The notes under the pieces were generated by a model. It was not told the DNA's origin. It did not search any database and saw nothing but the letters and a program-made list of their open reading frames with translations. Shown here piece after piece: positions 12,119 through 27,014 of a stretch of DNA of 64,000 bases (position 1 is the stretch's first letter; the number at the start of each line of letters is the position of its first letter). The DNA lies in contig NC_040018.1 in assembly GCF_000972845.2 (NCBI RefSeq), positions 434,001 to 498,000 of the forward strand. The letters are read 5' to 3'. Source of the DNA: Larimichthys crocea (taxonomy: Eukaryota > Chordata > Actinopteri > Sciaenidae). The translations under genes and the position numbers were made by a program.

Positions 12119-15100
12119 ATACAACTTGTGACATTATGAGGATATGTATTAGAGGATATTTCCCTGTAAAACCACTTAATATTGGCCATAAAAAAGGTTT
12201 ACTCACTGAACTAATGTAGACATGAATACAGTTGTTTAAACATAGACTAAACTGAGACCTATTGTCTGTTTGTAGACTCAAACTCACAGACAAATTATCT
12301 GAAATAAAGCAATAAAGACTCTAATTTGTCCCAGTACAGTTCTACCTCACCCTCCTCCTCCTTCTTTTCCCCTCTCCCTAAAGTGTGTCCCATCTGCTTT
12401 GGGGACCTCTCCCCAGCATGCAGGAGTAGGATAAGCACACCATTTCCCTGTCAATACTTTGCTATTAGCCTCTGCAGATCCATATATCACTGAGCTGTAG
12501 GCTATGAGCTGGTGCGGGGTGTCCCTCTTATCTGAATGGCCGAGGTTGAGGTTCTCCTCTCTGCCCTGCACTTTGATTTATTCAACCAGTAGGTTAATGA
12601 GAGACGGAGCCTGCCTCTTTACTTTTACCCTGAGGGGGTAAAAACGTGTGCATGTGAATGGGGTGGAGTAGAGTAAGGAGGAGGCTACAGGATTTTTTTC
12701 TAAAATGCCACTCCAGTTTTCTCAAGTGTTATGAGCAGTAAAATGTTTATAACAAGATCTATGTGGAACTATAAAATAGTGATATTGCGCCACGTGCATA
12801 AGGTCTTTATTTAAATGAATAGAAAAATGCAAAAGTATACCAGTGTTTGACAAGAAGATCCCATATTTTTCATACTGATTTGAAGCTAAAGCCAGGAGAT
12901 GGCTATTCCCTGGCTGAAGACTTGCTAGCCTGGCTCTGTCCAAGACTAACAAAATCAGCCTTCCAGCAGCTCTAAAGCTCATTAATTAACATGGAACATG
13001 GTTTGTTTAATACATAATAGTGTAAACATGTTTTATGGGTGGGTATATGCTGGGCTGTTGCGCCCTCCTCTCCTGGCCGTAGCTTTATATCTAAATGACA
13101 ACCAAAATATTCCTTTAAAACATTGCAGCTTTACAAAAACAACATTGTATAAATTTGTATTTTTGCAACATGCAAGTGCAACAACATAAGACATAACCAG
13201 CTAGTTACTTACTTGCTCATCTCGTGTCTGTCTTTCAGCCATTCATTTCACAAAGCTCTTGCCAACAACTCAAAGTCAGTCCCAGAATTACTTTTCTTGT
13301 CCTGCGGCTTCTTGCTCGGTCACTCCTATTTTCTTTTTCTTTCATCATCCTTTTCATTCTCTTCACCTCTGCCATTATGTCCATAGAGGCTGCTAGGCCT
13401 GGTTACATTGCCCACTTACCCAGCTCCAGTTCTGGCATGATACCAGCTCCACTCCCTGTCTGCATTTGCTTGTGCCCTGGGCCTAAAAACCTCCTCTTCC
13501 TGGTGGTTTAAAAAAACACCCATGGTACAAACACTAACACTCCCCCAGTGCTCACAGTCCAGCAGCCCAGCTAACAAACTGAGCTAACGTTAGCTAACAG
13601 CAGCAGCTGTCAGAACACTTTGTAAATCACAAGAGTTGAGTCGGAGCAGTCAGAGGACATTAGGTAGAAAGCAAGAAAAACAATTTCTTCATAATATATG
13701 ACTGAATTTAACCAAATTTAATGACACAGTTGGTGGTGTGTGACTTAGGGTTGTAAAGGGTTACGTACTTCCAGCAGGTTTAAATATGTAATGTCTAAAA
13801 TGAGGGCATATATAAAGCTTCAAGACGCATTCAGACAGGATCTGGCACTAAGAGAAAAACACAGGGTTTTTCTATTCATTTTAGTGGGAGGTCGTCTGTT
13901 TTGGCGTGGACCAGCGCAGAGGTATCACTGGTGGCGGAGAAGTTGAGCCAGATCCCACTTTTGAAAAAAACGCAATCCGACGTCATGCAGCTGTGGCTGC
14001 CAATCATATCTTTGGACGTCAGCCTAAAATATCTCTGAAACTGAGATTCATGGACTAAACTCTATGGCAAGAGACATAGACAGTGAATGAGAGTGAGTGA
14101 GAGCTAGCCTCATAAGGCTGGTTAATCACAGGCATAAAATTTCACATTTCACCACAGCACCTGATCGCGTCTGAATGCACGCTTAACCTGTTTCGCGTTA
14201 TCTCACGTCCACTCACACAATTTGTAGTTTTTACCACTGGGAAGCCAGTCAGGGACCACTTCCTTGTATCTGCATTAACGGCTCCAACTGGTCGGTTGGA
14301 GCAACCTGCATGCAGGGGATGCATATCGGAGGAGCACTTATTTGTTTACACCCTCCAGCTGTAACAAGGATCACAGTACAAGGGAGTTGGACATTTGAAA
14401 TTAAAGAAAGAAGGAGGGAACCTAAACTATTAAAGCTAGTTCTTACATCAGTTATTGAGACTGGAAGGACTATAATGTGCACTGTAATGGCAGGCTTACT
14501 ACTGTGGTGAGATAAAGGATGACCCCTTCATCGTAGCAGTTTACAGCAGCTTTCCTTGATGTTGTGTTTTTTTATATTCCCGGAACAAATGCAACATGAT
14601 ATAGTAAATGATGATAAAAGGCGGTCTTAAAAAAGAGACGTGTAGCTTCTCAACACTTCCCTAGATCACTGAGTTACATTGCCTGTTACATCAGTGAGTT
14701 TATGACCTACAGAAATCTGGCCTCAATCCAAGAAGAAACTGTCTAATGAGCAAGCTGTGTCAGTGTCTCTAGCAGCTCCCTCTCAGCAGTCTGCCTGTAC
14801 AGTTTGCAGTGTGTGTGTGTGCATGTGTGTGTGTGTGTGTGTGTTTGAAAGCAAGAGAAAATCTCTGTGTTGAAGGCATTTAGCTGTGGGATACAGGGGG
14901 AACTCAGGAACTCACGCGCAAGCACAACAGGGGAAGACAAACCACTGCCAGATAAATGTCCTACTTAGCTATTACACTGTACTACAGTACATTTCAACAA
15001 GCAGTCAAACCCCTCCCCCTGCTTTCTTTGTACACACACACACACACACACACACCCCTTCCATGAAGAATATCTAGCATATGGTTGTATGCTTCTAGCT

Positions 15101-15215
15101 TGTATCCCAAGGCCAGTTTCCCAGCTGGTTCCCTGTGAGAACAGCAAGAAACAGAGGAGCAGATACAGGGGATATAAGAGCAGATACAGGGGATAGCAAA
15201 AAGAAAAGGAGACGC

Positions 15216-15261
<46 letters not shown>

Positions 15262-17384
15262 GGAGAAAGAGAAAGAGAAGAAGAAATGAAGGAGGTGCTC
15301 ATGTGCCTCACATCCCTCCTAGCAGATGCATTGTAGGTCCGGACTGTTAAGTACCTGATAATTAGTTTGCCTGTGAGGCATCAGTCATTATGGTTCTGTA
15401 GCGACTAACAAGGCTCTATTGGGGACGACAGGTTTTCTCTGTGATTTACACAGGCTCTTACAATGATGTTGCACCAACCCCCTGTTTTTTTTTTTCTTCT
15501 TTCACTGCAGAATTATCGCTAAACATGAACCACATAGCAGGAATAGCAGTTTAACCCCAACAATGTGACTAAAAGCACAGGAAATCTTCTAACAAGTGGA
15601 CCTTGGGATGAGATGTTTTTTCCACCATATAGATTTTAAAGATCTGAATATACTGCACGATTTCCATTCAATAACCGGTATTGTTCTCGTCTCAACAGGT
15701 CATATAAATATATTCTCTCCGTCTTTGTATTGATCAGTCCAGATACTCACAAGGACATCTCAGTCACGGTTTGTACAGACATTGTTAAGTACTGACCTTG
15801 AGTCTGTCGATTGAGTGACATACAGGAAACTACAATAGAGATTGAATTAAAAAGCATGCCCAATAACGATCACCATATATATATTAGAAAAGTATAATCA
15901 GAAATGTATAACAGCAGTACAGGGGAATCATTTTATATCCAGCAGAACTGTTATCTTCAGTCTGCAGTCTGTTTAATTTATGAACCGGTTCAACATCAAA
16001 AGATCAGAGACAATTGAAGGGGAGAATTCCATTATAACAAGAGAAAATATTGGTCTTTAGATCCAGTAAACATAATTACAAACCCTCATCTCACCGCTGA
16101 CACTGTCTAGTATAATTATGACCTGTTTTTTGTAGTTTTATTGCATATTTTTAGGAACTTTGGTGTAATAGAACAATCCGAGTGGATGTAAATCAGAAGT
16201 TTTTGTTTGTTTGTTTTGTTCCAACCCAATGTGCATTTTGTGATAACTGTTTCAGATAAGTTTTACATAATTTACAATATAATATTTAAAAGGCTCAAAG
16301 CAAATGACAATAGAAGAGATTTTTTTTTCTGATGAAACTGGATCTTCTATTGATCTGCCTCTACAAAGAACAACACGTTCTATAAAGGTGCCTATTGAAC
16401 ACCAGAGTGGGACAAACAGCACGTACAAAACATTCAAGAGAAGCGTAATTATTTTCTTACCACCTCTGAGAATTAATTCTGATTGTAATTTGAGACAGCT
16501 GGGAGCTGAAAGAAACCATTTTGCATACGGCTGCTAATAATCCGACAGCCCTGCAGACATCTCCGTTATTGTGATTGCTGCTCTGCATTGTCTTTTAACA
16601 GTCAATAACTTGCAAAGCAAGCTTGTATTCTGTCTTGAAAGGGTTAACATGACTCTCATGTGCCACTGCCTCAACATCCATCATGTTTCCCTGTAACCAG
16701 ATCATAGCTTCAATCACAGAGAAGATTAGATAGTAGTCTATTAATCTCCCATATTAAGCAGATCCATTTGTGAAAGCAAACGGCCCAGAGAGGCCATCCT
16801 TTCACTTGTTGTCTCTAAATCTGATTAGCAAGCATAACGACATGTTGCTGAGGGTCACAGGAGATATAGATTGGTCCTGCCTACATCTCCGCTCTCCATG
16901 GCTGGGGTGTTGCAAGAATTAACAATTTTATGTTCAAGGACTCAAGGGAATTTCTGTTGTAGTCACCTAGTTTATTGAGTGGGCAAAATAATGGAAAGGT
17001 GAGTTCATTTGGAGTGTTTTCTTTTGCAAAACACTGTGCAGTGTATTTTTGTGAAACTTTAGCAAGAGTCTCTTCACTCTCAACATTTTACATACGCTGC
17101 AATATTAGGGGGGGGGAGGGATGAATACTTCAGAGTTCAAAGTATTCAAGTGCAAATATAGTCAGCAACTGTTCAGGTCTCAACTAATTCTAACAGCAGA
17201 GTGAGGACATGTTTCATTAATATATGAACAGGACACAGTTGCAGCATTGTCTGAGCAACCTGTCTGGGCAGACTGGCTGTCCAGATGGAGCTCTAAATAA
17301 AAGAGTAGAAGTTCGGTTAGTGAATCTGCACTGCGATGATGAATACATCAGTCGTTTCATAAAAAGCTGATGCAGTGTGAGCTG
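12119..17384. other. Gene-free stretch with microsatellites
   Basis: Contains (GT)n at 14808-14844, (CA)n at 15034-15056 and (GA)n at 15222-15256. A 21-bp-period duplication of GAGCAGATACAGGGGATA lies at 15157-15195. A high-complexity block at about 16540-16910 is a weak regulatory candidate. The segment at 13820-14040 resembles other dispersed repeats, but I could not confirm a second copy in the window. No exon was found. Confidence 0.4.
15222..15256. repeat. (GA)n microsatellite
   Basis: Perfect GA run following a 21-bp-period duplication at 15157-15195. The SLSLSL/RERERE frames here are artefacts. Confidence 0.96.
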
Positions 17385-17725
17385 AGGAAGATGTAGTCAG
17401 ATCCTTTATGTAAGAAAAAGTAGCAACACCACAGTGGAAAAAAAATGCTATTGCCAATAAAAGTCCTGCATTTACAATTTTAACTTTGGTAAAAGTACAG
17501 AAGAATTTTCAACAAAATTAAAAATTATTGTATTGCTGAACAAGTATGGAGACAATTTAAACTACTTTATATTCCATTGAGATTTACCGTTAATGTTTAA
17601 TCTATGACACGGCCTTGTATTTTCTATTTTAATCCCATTTTGTTTAAAGCAACTACAACCGACAAGTGTAGTGAAGTACTACAGAGTGGAATGAGATTGA
17701 AATACTTCTGCCACTGATGATGACG
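17385..17725. repeat. Degenerate teleost 'aaaagtcctgcat' repeat
   Basis: The phrases 'agtcagatcctttatgtaag', 'aaaagtagcaacaccac', 'aataaaagtcctgcattta' and 'gtagtgaagtactacagagtgga' occur in the order typical of a widespread teleost repeat. It appears related to pieces at 26430-26660 and 1634-2480. Old and diverged. Confidence 0.6.
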
Positions 17726-20700
17726 TTATTAATGTTGTATCAAGTGTGGCGTATGAGTGAAAGTCAAAGCTTCTGTAATACAACCCTGCATCTTTATTGT
17801 GTAGTATGATGAACAAAATATGAACAGAAACCTCTACTTGAAGCGAATAAACAATGTGGTTTTAGATTAACACTTTGTGACTCACGTTTTGGGGATTTTC
17901 ATGCGTACCTTAAAATAGTTCAAATAAATATTCTTTTTTGTTTCTAGAACATTTGTGAAAACATTTAAATCAACAAAAATCACGTCAAACTGACTTTTTA
18001 ATTTCGAAAAGTTGACTAACTAGAGATATTGATTTCACTGCTGGTGTAATTTAAGTGTTTATGAGGAGACAGCAGGGTCATTTTCACACAGACTGTTGGA
18101 TGTTTGATCCGTGACCCGTTCAGAGGTCATGATGTCAGTGATGAGGATGAAGATGATGTCACTGGTCTTTATTTAGCCGTCTTACCTCAACACACACTGG
18201 AAGAGAGCTAACAGTAACGTTCAGCCAGCTATCTGGTTTCTCTCTCTGACTTGGCTGGGACAAGGAGGAGAAGCAGGAGGAGGAGGAGGAGCAGGAGGTG
18301 GAGGAATATCTGGTTACAGCAGGGAGCAGCGAGCGTGGGGACAGATCTGTTTACTTGGGGAAGTTAATTGATTGGGAGGAAAGGTGGTGAGGGGAGAAAG
18401 GAAGAAAAAGCGGTGGAAGGGGCAAAGAGAGGAGGGTCTGGAGGGTATTGATCATGTGACTGCTCCTGCCATAACCTCCGATATGCTTCTGTGCTTTTAT
18501 TGCACCGTAATGCCAAATAAGATTGTTTCTTGTAAAAACAGCAGAGAAAAACAGGATGTGCTCAATGAGAGGGCAAGAGCATGCCAGGAATCGTTGAGAT
18601 TTGGTTCACTCATTAGGATCAATTTGTACCCTTTTTCATTAACGCTTTGGCCTCGATAAAGGTTATGTCACAGATTATATTCTTCTGCACTAACCGGGCC
18701 TGTCAATAATATGAACATTTAAATGCGTCAATAGTTTTGAGCCAAAAAAATGTGTATTTATCTGAAACAAATAATCAGTGCATTACCTTGAGATTATTGT
18801 TACAGTCGTCTCTTATTTATTGTTTTAATGCTGCCTTCTTGGACAGACACTTTAATCTCAGCATGGCTTTTATCTTTTATTAAATTAAGTTTAAAAAAAA
18901 ATTACATTGTCCTTAAACTAGTCCTGCTAAATTAATTTGCAAAAAAAGAAACTGATAGTCCGAGTGAGTGTGAGCATTGTAGTTATATTATTAGTTATTA
19001 GCTCAGCTCTGCCTTAACAGTGCCTGTTTTTTTTTTTATTCAAAATGTTATCTTATTATTACATTATTATAAATAACAGTCAGACAAACAAACAGAAATA
19101 AGCACAGTCATGCGCATTGTGTCTAGCAGGCGAGATAGAGCGTGTGATGGAGAGCAGTGGAGTGCAGTCTGCATGCCGTCCACTTTGTATTGGATAGACC
19201 GCATTAATTATTTAACGGCAGGGCTGCTAGCTATTATTACAGAAAAACAGTGGACTGCATCTGGACGCTTTCCTCATGTTTGTATGTCAATACACACCTT
19301 GCCCTCGTGGGCTCAACCGGACCACTGTGGAGCTCACATCTTAAGACAAGGGCACGCTGTATAGGTCATATTCACAAGGCATGGTGCAAAACTAGTTCTC
19401 CACGTTGAAACGTCCAGTTTAACGGGTTAATCAGATGAGATACGGGAAGTTTGAATACAAGAAAAAGAAACAAGACACTTTATGGTCTGTCTGCACGGTT
19501 AGTCCCACCGTTATAGGCACATATATGCTCTGTATATGTGTGTAAGGGAGTAATACTGATAGGTAGGTATAGAACAAGTGCGAGTGCCTACTAGAAAGAA
19601 CAGGGAGGGCTGGAGGTGAGAGAGAAATGGTTGCTCAGATTTGTTTGCCGTGTCATTTTTAGTTCTCCTCTCCTCAGTGTCGGGCCCTTCCTGCCTAGAT
19701 GGACATTTCTCTGTTATTCACTCCGAGGTTATGGTTTTAGATTGAGGGCAAAGCCCGGAGCCTGCTGTTTGTTTTGAAGGAATCCATTGTCAATACAGAC
19801 GCAGAAGGGCTAGGATTGTTTGCAGAGTTAATAGTAGTTTGATGATGTCATTCTCAGTGACCTGAAGAGGAATTGACCCCTGTTGTGTGAGTATTTCTAA
19901 AATGCCACCTGCACAATTATGGTTTGGAGGGTCCCTGGGCTGTTGTATGTAGGGTTTGTTTTATCTGAGACAGTCGCAGTCACACACATCACACTCATGT
20001 GAACACACATACACACACACACACACACACACAGAACGTGTACTGCTACAGTTTAATTTGCTGACCCATACTTCCACATCATCTGAAAACATGTTTGTTG
20101 AATGTCAGTAGAAATCAAGTTCCCCACAGTGATGATGAAATAATTTATTCATCACGAGTGACTTTTCCTCCATGAACCTTTCATATGTATTGGTAGCTCT
20201 ATAATAAGTACATTTTCAACAGCAGAGTTCTTTAGATGGGTTCATCATAAATATTTTTTATCTGAACAACAGAAAAAAAATAGGATTTGCTTACATTTAC
20301 ACATGCAGACAAAGAAAAAAAAGATACTGTAGATAGAGGTATCCATGACTGGCTAAAATTGCATTCATCCAGCATTCACTGTTGTTCACTCCTGCTCATA
20401 TGTCTTTGATGTAAATCATTTAAAACCATTTCTGCTGACTGATCAAGTGTTTTGATGGTAAAAACGCTGCTTTTCTTGTATTAGTTTGATCGTCATATTG
20501 TTGATTCTCACAAAGAGGGAAAAAAAAGAGGCTAAGGAAAGAAGAGGAAAGCAAAAGGAGCTAACTCTCTAGAGAGATGTATAATTCATGCTCACGACAT
20601 ACCAGGTATTCTGTGTGTGTGTGTGTAGGTCTTCCTGGATTGTGTTTTATGCTGTAAGGATGATCACTGTGTATTTGCTGAATCCCTGTCTCTGTGTTTT

Positions 20701-23455
20701 TAGGCTTCAGCTAGCCAGCAGACTGGATTTAGCCCGGGCCAAGACCTGCAGTCAGTCATGGTGGGATTCTCGCTTTCCTCACTTGAGGTGTGACATTATT
20801 TATTTCACAGGTGAGCTGTGACTGTGACTGTGTGGATATCGTGTTCATTCAAACAGTCGTTATCAGCACTGAATCTCAGAATCCACATAAGTTCCTCTTG
20901 AGCGTGCGTTTGTGAACATGAATAATACAGAAACAACAGAAGTGAAACTGTGCTGTCATCAAAAAAGGGCTGCCAGATTCACAGATTTAACATTTTTATT
21001 AGAAGATTTTTCTGGAGAGACTTTTCAAGTATTTAGAACTAAATGTTTTCCCCAAAGAAATGTATATATTAATTTATTTAAACTTTACTAAAAAAAACAA
21101 TTTGAGGTTGCCTGATGAAGGTGTAATGTTGAATTTGTACTTAAACATAATAAAAATAAAAAAATGATACAATGAGTCATTAACAATTAAAACAGACATT
21201 TTATTGTAGACATGTATACTCTAATTATTATTATGTATATAATACCATAATACAGATGATTTAATGCTATTGTTATATATCATATTGTTATAAAGTCTAC
21301 TATATATTAATATCACTGAACATGTTACCCCCACTTCCTGCATAATATATAATATATAATGTTTTATTTTTATTTATGAATATGTTTCTTGTATAGCCAG
21401 ACCAATACTGGATTTTTCAGTATTAGTCGATTTCAATACTAAAATCAATACAAATACATAAACACCAACATAAACAAAAGATTTGATCAAGATATGTACA
21501 TTCCCAGCAGAAAAAAAAACATTGTTTTCCACATCTTGACATTTGTCACTAGTCATGTTTGTTGTATCTGTATCGCGTTCCAGATCAGCCTGACGTATAC
21601 ACCAACACTAATATCTGCAAAAACCTAGTTGCAATCCAATATCTGCTCAGCGGATTTATCAGTCTAGTTCTTGGTAACATTTTTATAAGATCACTCTTAC
21701 TGTTTTATTTTGCTGTGTTTCATGAAAAGAAGTTATCAAACTAACTCACTCGTCCTTTAGCCTCAAGGTTCATTGCTTTTCTTCTATAGTCAGGTCCATG
21801 TTAAAGTCATCATAAATAAAACTACCCTAAATAATTGTTTTAAACGGTGCTGTTTTCTAGACAGAGGCAGAGGAATGGGAGTGTTGTAACAGAGTAGACT
21901 GATGTCAGCAAACAGATAATTGCACTTTGGGGCTTCTGTAACATCTTTTTAAAAAACCTCTTCCTCTTTTGCTCCGATAACCTTTCAGGATTTTTCTTTA
22001 AACTACTTTGTGGGACTGGCGCCTGGTCCAATGAGAACTGCAGACTGACCTATATGCTCAAAAAAAAAAAACATCTGTACTTGCATCTAGCTGCGTTTCA
22101 TATTACCACAGTGCTGTCCCTTTTTCAGCAAGAAAATGTGCCACTGTTGGGGAAAAAGTTATAATGGGCTTTAAAGTCACCTTTTTCCAACTCTTCCAGT
22201 TTGTTTCCTTTATTTACGCATATGATGTTACAGAGAAGCAGACAGGACAACAAACTCTTCTTTCACCTGCCTCACTGAAGGAGACAGACAACCTAATCTA
22301 TTCTGCTTGTTCCTGAAAATGCAGTTTGAAATCATTAGAATTGACAAATACATTCATTTTTATACTGTTACATCTTCACTTAGCTAAATCTATTTTTAAA
22401 ATACAGTATGTATGTACCAGCTTTATTATGTGTGGCACTGGCTGCCGTCGTCACTCGATCATGAATTATACAAAGAGAGGATTCCCGTGTGTGTGAAATG
22501 GCATTGTTCACAGTTTGTGTCACATCAGTGCATGTTTAACTAGGCAAAACAAAAGCTTTTCAATATTTAAGTGCGGAGGGACTGACAGAGTGAGGAGACA
22601 TGGCTGTTGTACTGCTGTTCTGCCTCCTCCTGTCTCGTCCTCTCCTATCTGGTGTCCTGTCCTCTCCCTTCCCCGTCCTCTGAAGTGCTCTATTCTCTCC
22701 TCTTAGATTACACAACTCTGAAAAACACTGCCTCAAAAAACCCATCTCCAACTCAGCATCACCATGTCAGAACAGTTTTGACACAATGAAGACAACATGA
22801 ATTGACTCACAACCATCCGTCTTCTCCATTTATCACTTCTCCATCTGTCCTGTAACACAGGCTACATTAGCCTCGGCTCGCAACCCCTTTTAAGCTCCCT
22901 CCGCTGAGTTTGAATAGTGTGTGCTAAAATGCAGTGTTAATCAAACTCCAAACAGGTACACCAGGGTTTGGGTCTCAAAGGTCTAGTAAAAAGGCAACAC
23001 TACAGAAATGATTAACAGGGGGGCTATTGAACAGATGTGGAAACAGAGACACAAGAGGAACACAGACATTTACAGAGAGGAGAATAAGATGAAGTTTGGG
23101 TCTTCGTATGTATTTACATTTAAGTCTTATTTGTAGTTATGAGCTCAGTGATATTTTTCATATCACTCTGGTTTTTACCAGCACAGATGGGATGCACATC
23201 TGGTCGCAAGTATTTGTGTTCCTCTTGCTGAGTCAACCACAGAGAAGGTCTTTACTGCTCCCTACAATCCACTTTGTGCCCTTGTTCAGGGACTTTGTCT
23301 GATTAGGCATCGGCTAATTGGGTCTGACTCGCCGGGCTTTTAAGTCACACGCCATCATGCATGAAACCTGGTTTAAAGTTGATGGATGGATGAGACATTA
23401 ACTATCATGAAAGGAGAAACACTACTGATGGCACTTCCTGCTACTAGTGGACACC
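17726..23455. other. Gene-free stretch
   Basis: Holds a GGA-rich patch at 18260-18305, (CA)n at 20003-20033, very AT-rich DNA at 21000-21370 and pyrimidine-rich DNA at 22620-22700. Open frames of 60-95 codons here carry no recognisable domain and no matching splice signals. Confidence 0.4.
20003..20033. repeat. (CA)n microsatellite
   Basis: Perfect CA repeat in gene-free DNA. Confidence 0.95.
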
Positions 23456-23458
23456 GTC

Positions 23459-23530
23459 TCTCCCAATCTGTGGGTCGGGACCCTCCAGAAGGGTCGCAAA
23501 ACAAATCTGAGGGGTCCCGAGAAAAGCACA
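23459..23530. repeat. hAT-like MITE fragment
   Basis: Contains 'gtgggtcgggaccctccagaagggtcgc' in two pieces and 'ggggtcccga', phrases shared with the hAT-like element at 35965-36261 ('gggggtcgggacccc'). Termini are not preserved. Confidence 0.45.
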
Positions 23531-26299
23531 GAATTTAAAAATGTATTATTTTTCAGACGTTTCTGAGATAATGTTTCTACCGAATTGCTATATAGCTTTA
23601 TAATTTCGTTAAAAAAAATGTTTTATACATAAAAATATCAAATCAAACAAAGATACTCTTATGTACTATCACATAATCTGAGTGACAAGTAGATATTGCT
23701 TTGCTTAAAGGGAAAACAAGTCATTTTATCAATGGGAATCACTGCTCTAAGGCATTTGGAAACAAAATTCATATTTAGGCGATGATTGCTGCCATTTTTC
23801 AGTTGGTGGTCACATACTGTAATGGGAAAAATATTTAGCATCTATTGTGTTTAATATTATTCTCCAGTATTATAATATTCAGATATCTTTTTTACAGGCT
23901 CAGATTCCTTTTGAATCTGGTTCAGAAACCAGTGATCAAAGCATCATCAAGTGCAAAACACACTCATCAAACAACCAAAGAGGGATTCTTCACTTCTTTT
24001 GAATAAAATCTTGGTTGAAACATTTTCCTGCTCATACAGTCACGGTATAGTAAGGTGGATGAATGGAGCAGACATTACAAGATGGATAAGCAGCAACAGC
24101 AGAGACATGGATAAGTGACAAAAAAAAAAGAAGCAGAGTAGTTGGATATTAATCGAGACATTTTAACTTTGTCATGAGAACATTTGCCAGCTGAAAGGCG
24201 CTCTGCTGATGTTTAGCCTGAGGGTGTGACAGACAGGAAGGGATGTTATGCTATCACAGCGTTTGATCACCGGCATCACGGGAACACAGGTATCAGAGAG
24301 AGAGACTCGTATCTCTCACAGCTGTTCAGGCTCTGTCGTGAGGCTTGTTTAGGCATTGGTGTATATGGGATATGGAATATTTAAGATGAAGAAGATGTAA
24401 GCCAAGCTTCCTTAAATCCCTTTCAAAAGTCATGTGACGTACAGTCAGAGCAGTTCTTTAAAACTAAACAGATGGCAGGCAAATAAACACGTGAGTCAAC
24501 TAGCAGAAATGTATACTCAGGTCTGTGTAAGTGTGTTAATTGTGTGTTAATAGGCATGAGTACAATTACTTGGCCTATATATAATGGAAGTCTCATCAAT
24601 GTATGGATCCTGCCCCCTACTGTCAATGATGAAAATGACATCAATAATCAATTAGTGGGTGTTCAGTGTTGAGGGGCTGCAGGCTGACAACAATCACCAA
24701 TCATTTGGGTCCTTTTTGGGGAGGAAATTTGCTGCCCAGGCACCAAAAAGTCAGAAATTATAGTACAGATATTATATATGTATGACACATTTTGGTTTGG
24801 AATTTGATCATATTTATGTTTTATTTTGACAATGTATAAATGTGCGTAAACTGCTTATACTGTTTAAGGAGCACAGTGTGGAGAGAAGCTTCTCTCAGTG
24901 GGTCTTCGGTGATTTTACAACCCATAGTTTTTTTCTTGTCATTACCTCTCTGTCTCATAGAAAGAAGTGTTTGGGATCTGTCATGAACCATCCACCTCCT
25001 CCTGTTGTATGCAGGGAACACAGCAACCTCTTCTGGACAAAAGTGAAAGCAGCAGATGGTGTAATGAATCCAGCGTAACAGACGTGAGTAACACCTATTG
25101 TTATTATTATCACTATGAGTCTGATAAAACTGGATTTACAGGAATCATGACAACGCTTCAGGACGTTAAGTAGGATTACACTGTCATGACTGTACTGCTG
25201 CTTAACAGCTATGGAGTTCGAAATCGAGCCATTGACTCTCACTGACATCTCATAGGAAATGTTAAAATCCCAAATGTCTGGCATCACATCTCAACAGATA
25301 ACTAACTAGTAATTTGACTTGAGAAAAATCGTATTATTGCCTGGGGAAGCGTTAAAAAATATTCAATGATCAATGTATCTGATTAGTTTGCTTTGACGGT
25401 ACAATGGTGAGCTAATCAGGCCAAAGGGATCAATGGAGCGGTTGTCACGCTGTCTTGCATTTCTTCTATCTGCGGATAACTACAATGTAAATGACTGGGT
25501 ACTAAAGGAAACCCTACCGGGACGCATACTAAACTCTGCCTGTGCTGCATTGTGCACATGGGAATCTCTACAGACACTTAGCCAGTTCTTAATCAGTAGT
25601 GTGCGAAAAATAGGTCCCTATTACACAGCCCTCTCTGAGTCTCTTATCATCATATTTTTCAGAGCTGCTTTATTCATTTCCAGATCAGTTTCCTCAGACT
25701 GTAAACTTTACAGCCCTTGTAGCAAATCCTTGTGGTACAATCTTTATTGTTGCTGATGGGCTCTGAACCTCTTTCTTCCTTCTTCTCTGCCCCTCTTTTC
25801 CTCTTCCTCTTAGTCTCTCTCTCAGGCAGTAAGAGTTACAAGGCCACCAGATGCTCTTCCAGCCTATCTGTCTTGTCCCTTTCACAGACAAACTAATTGC
25901 TAAACAAAAGGTGCTGGCGTGTCCTGTCGAGTACCCTTGTAAATGCTTTACAGCCACAGTTCCATTCTGCCGGATAGTTAAGTGGCTAATTATAAAAGGA
26001 CCCACAAAAGAGTCTGATTAGGGATGAAGGGGAGGAGGAGGAGAAGGATGTTGTCCTATAGCCTTCTATTCAGGGCAGCTGACACAGTTAGCTCAACATA
26101 AATTCAGTCCTGCTGATGAAACTGTCCAAAGACACGTGAAGAAGTGCCTAACTCTTTGTTGTTGTTAAAAGAGACTACAGAGACTGCAGAGGTATTGCAG
26201 AGGATGTTAAGTGCTTGCATGAATTGTGTTGACATGAGTGGATAAAGCGAGTGTGGTCAGACCTCAATGTGATGCTTTTCTACGTCAGTACTGTAGACC
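23531..26299. other. Gene-free stretch
   Basis: Mixed AT-rich DNA with no defensible exon. Open frames of about 100 codons around 24955-25287, 25433-25756 and 25694-26005 overlap on opposite strands and have no family signature. Confidence 0.4.
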
Positions 26300-26671
26300 A
26301 GGGCTGCTGATAATTGTTTTGATTAGTTGATTAAGCGTTTGATCTGTAAAATTAATAAATGAGTACTAGAGAATGTGAATGTGATATACTATTAATGTAT
26401 CTATGACAGTATATTACTTAATTATAATTAATAATGAAGTAATGTAAAAAGTAGCTTTTTTTTTACTTACTTTTTACAATGTTTTGTAGTTTAATCTATA
26501 AAAATGCTCCATATTTTCTGAACTAAAGTTGTTGTTTGTAAAAATCCTAATCTGAAATGTAATTAGCAACTACAGCTGTCAGATAAATATTGTGGAGTAC
26601 AAAGTACAATATTAAATCTGAATTGTAGTAAAGTAGAAAGTACTTGTGTACCATACGGTACACTGATTTAT
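26300..26671. repeat. Nested relic repeats left of copy B
   Basis: 26310-26345 has 'ataattgttttgattagttg', the tail type of the 'atgccaaac' family also seen at 33650-33890. 26430-26660 contains 'aaagtagc', 'atttgtag'-like and 'gtaaagtagaaagtacttgtgta' phrases of the tactcaagtac family. They abut the copy B repeat directly. Confidence 0.5.
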
Positions 26672-26998
26672 ACACTGACTGTATAAAAAATGGACACGTA
26701 TGCATGACGTCACCCGTAGCTTTCCAAAGACACCATGTTGGCTGTCCAGCTTCTTCCCTCTCCCAGCTGATCTAAAAATCGGCAAAAACATGGATCATCA
26801 GCAGACCTAAGGCGGGCCAAATGATGCCTGTGTGCCCAACAAGCCACCTGTAACGGCACCTACCTGTCAATCAAAGCGGCCTTGCTCTTAATTATACATA
26901 ACTTTAAGCCTTAGTTTAATTCAAAAAAATCACCCTCAGTACAGTTGTCATGAACGTTGGCTTGATTCACAGACACAGAAGGTTGCTGCTTGGTTCCA
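26672..26998. repeat. Dispersed teleost repeat, copy B (internally deleted)
   Basis: Begins 'actgactgtataaaaaatgga', has 'gacgtcacccgtagctttcca' and 'ctgtcaatcaaagcggcc', and ends 'agaaggttgctgcttgg'. It parallels copy A (11622-12118) at both ends, with the central 'ggctgtaaacatg' part missing. Confidence 0.8.
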
Positions 26999-27014
26999 CC
27001 ACCATAGAAGACTA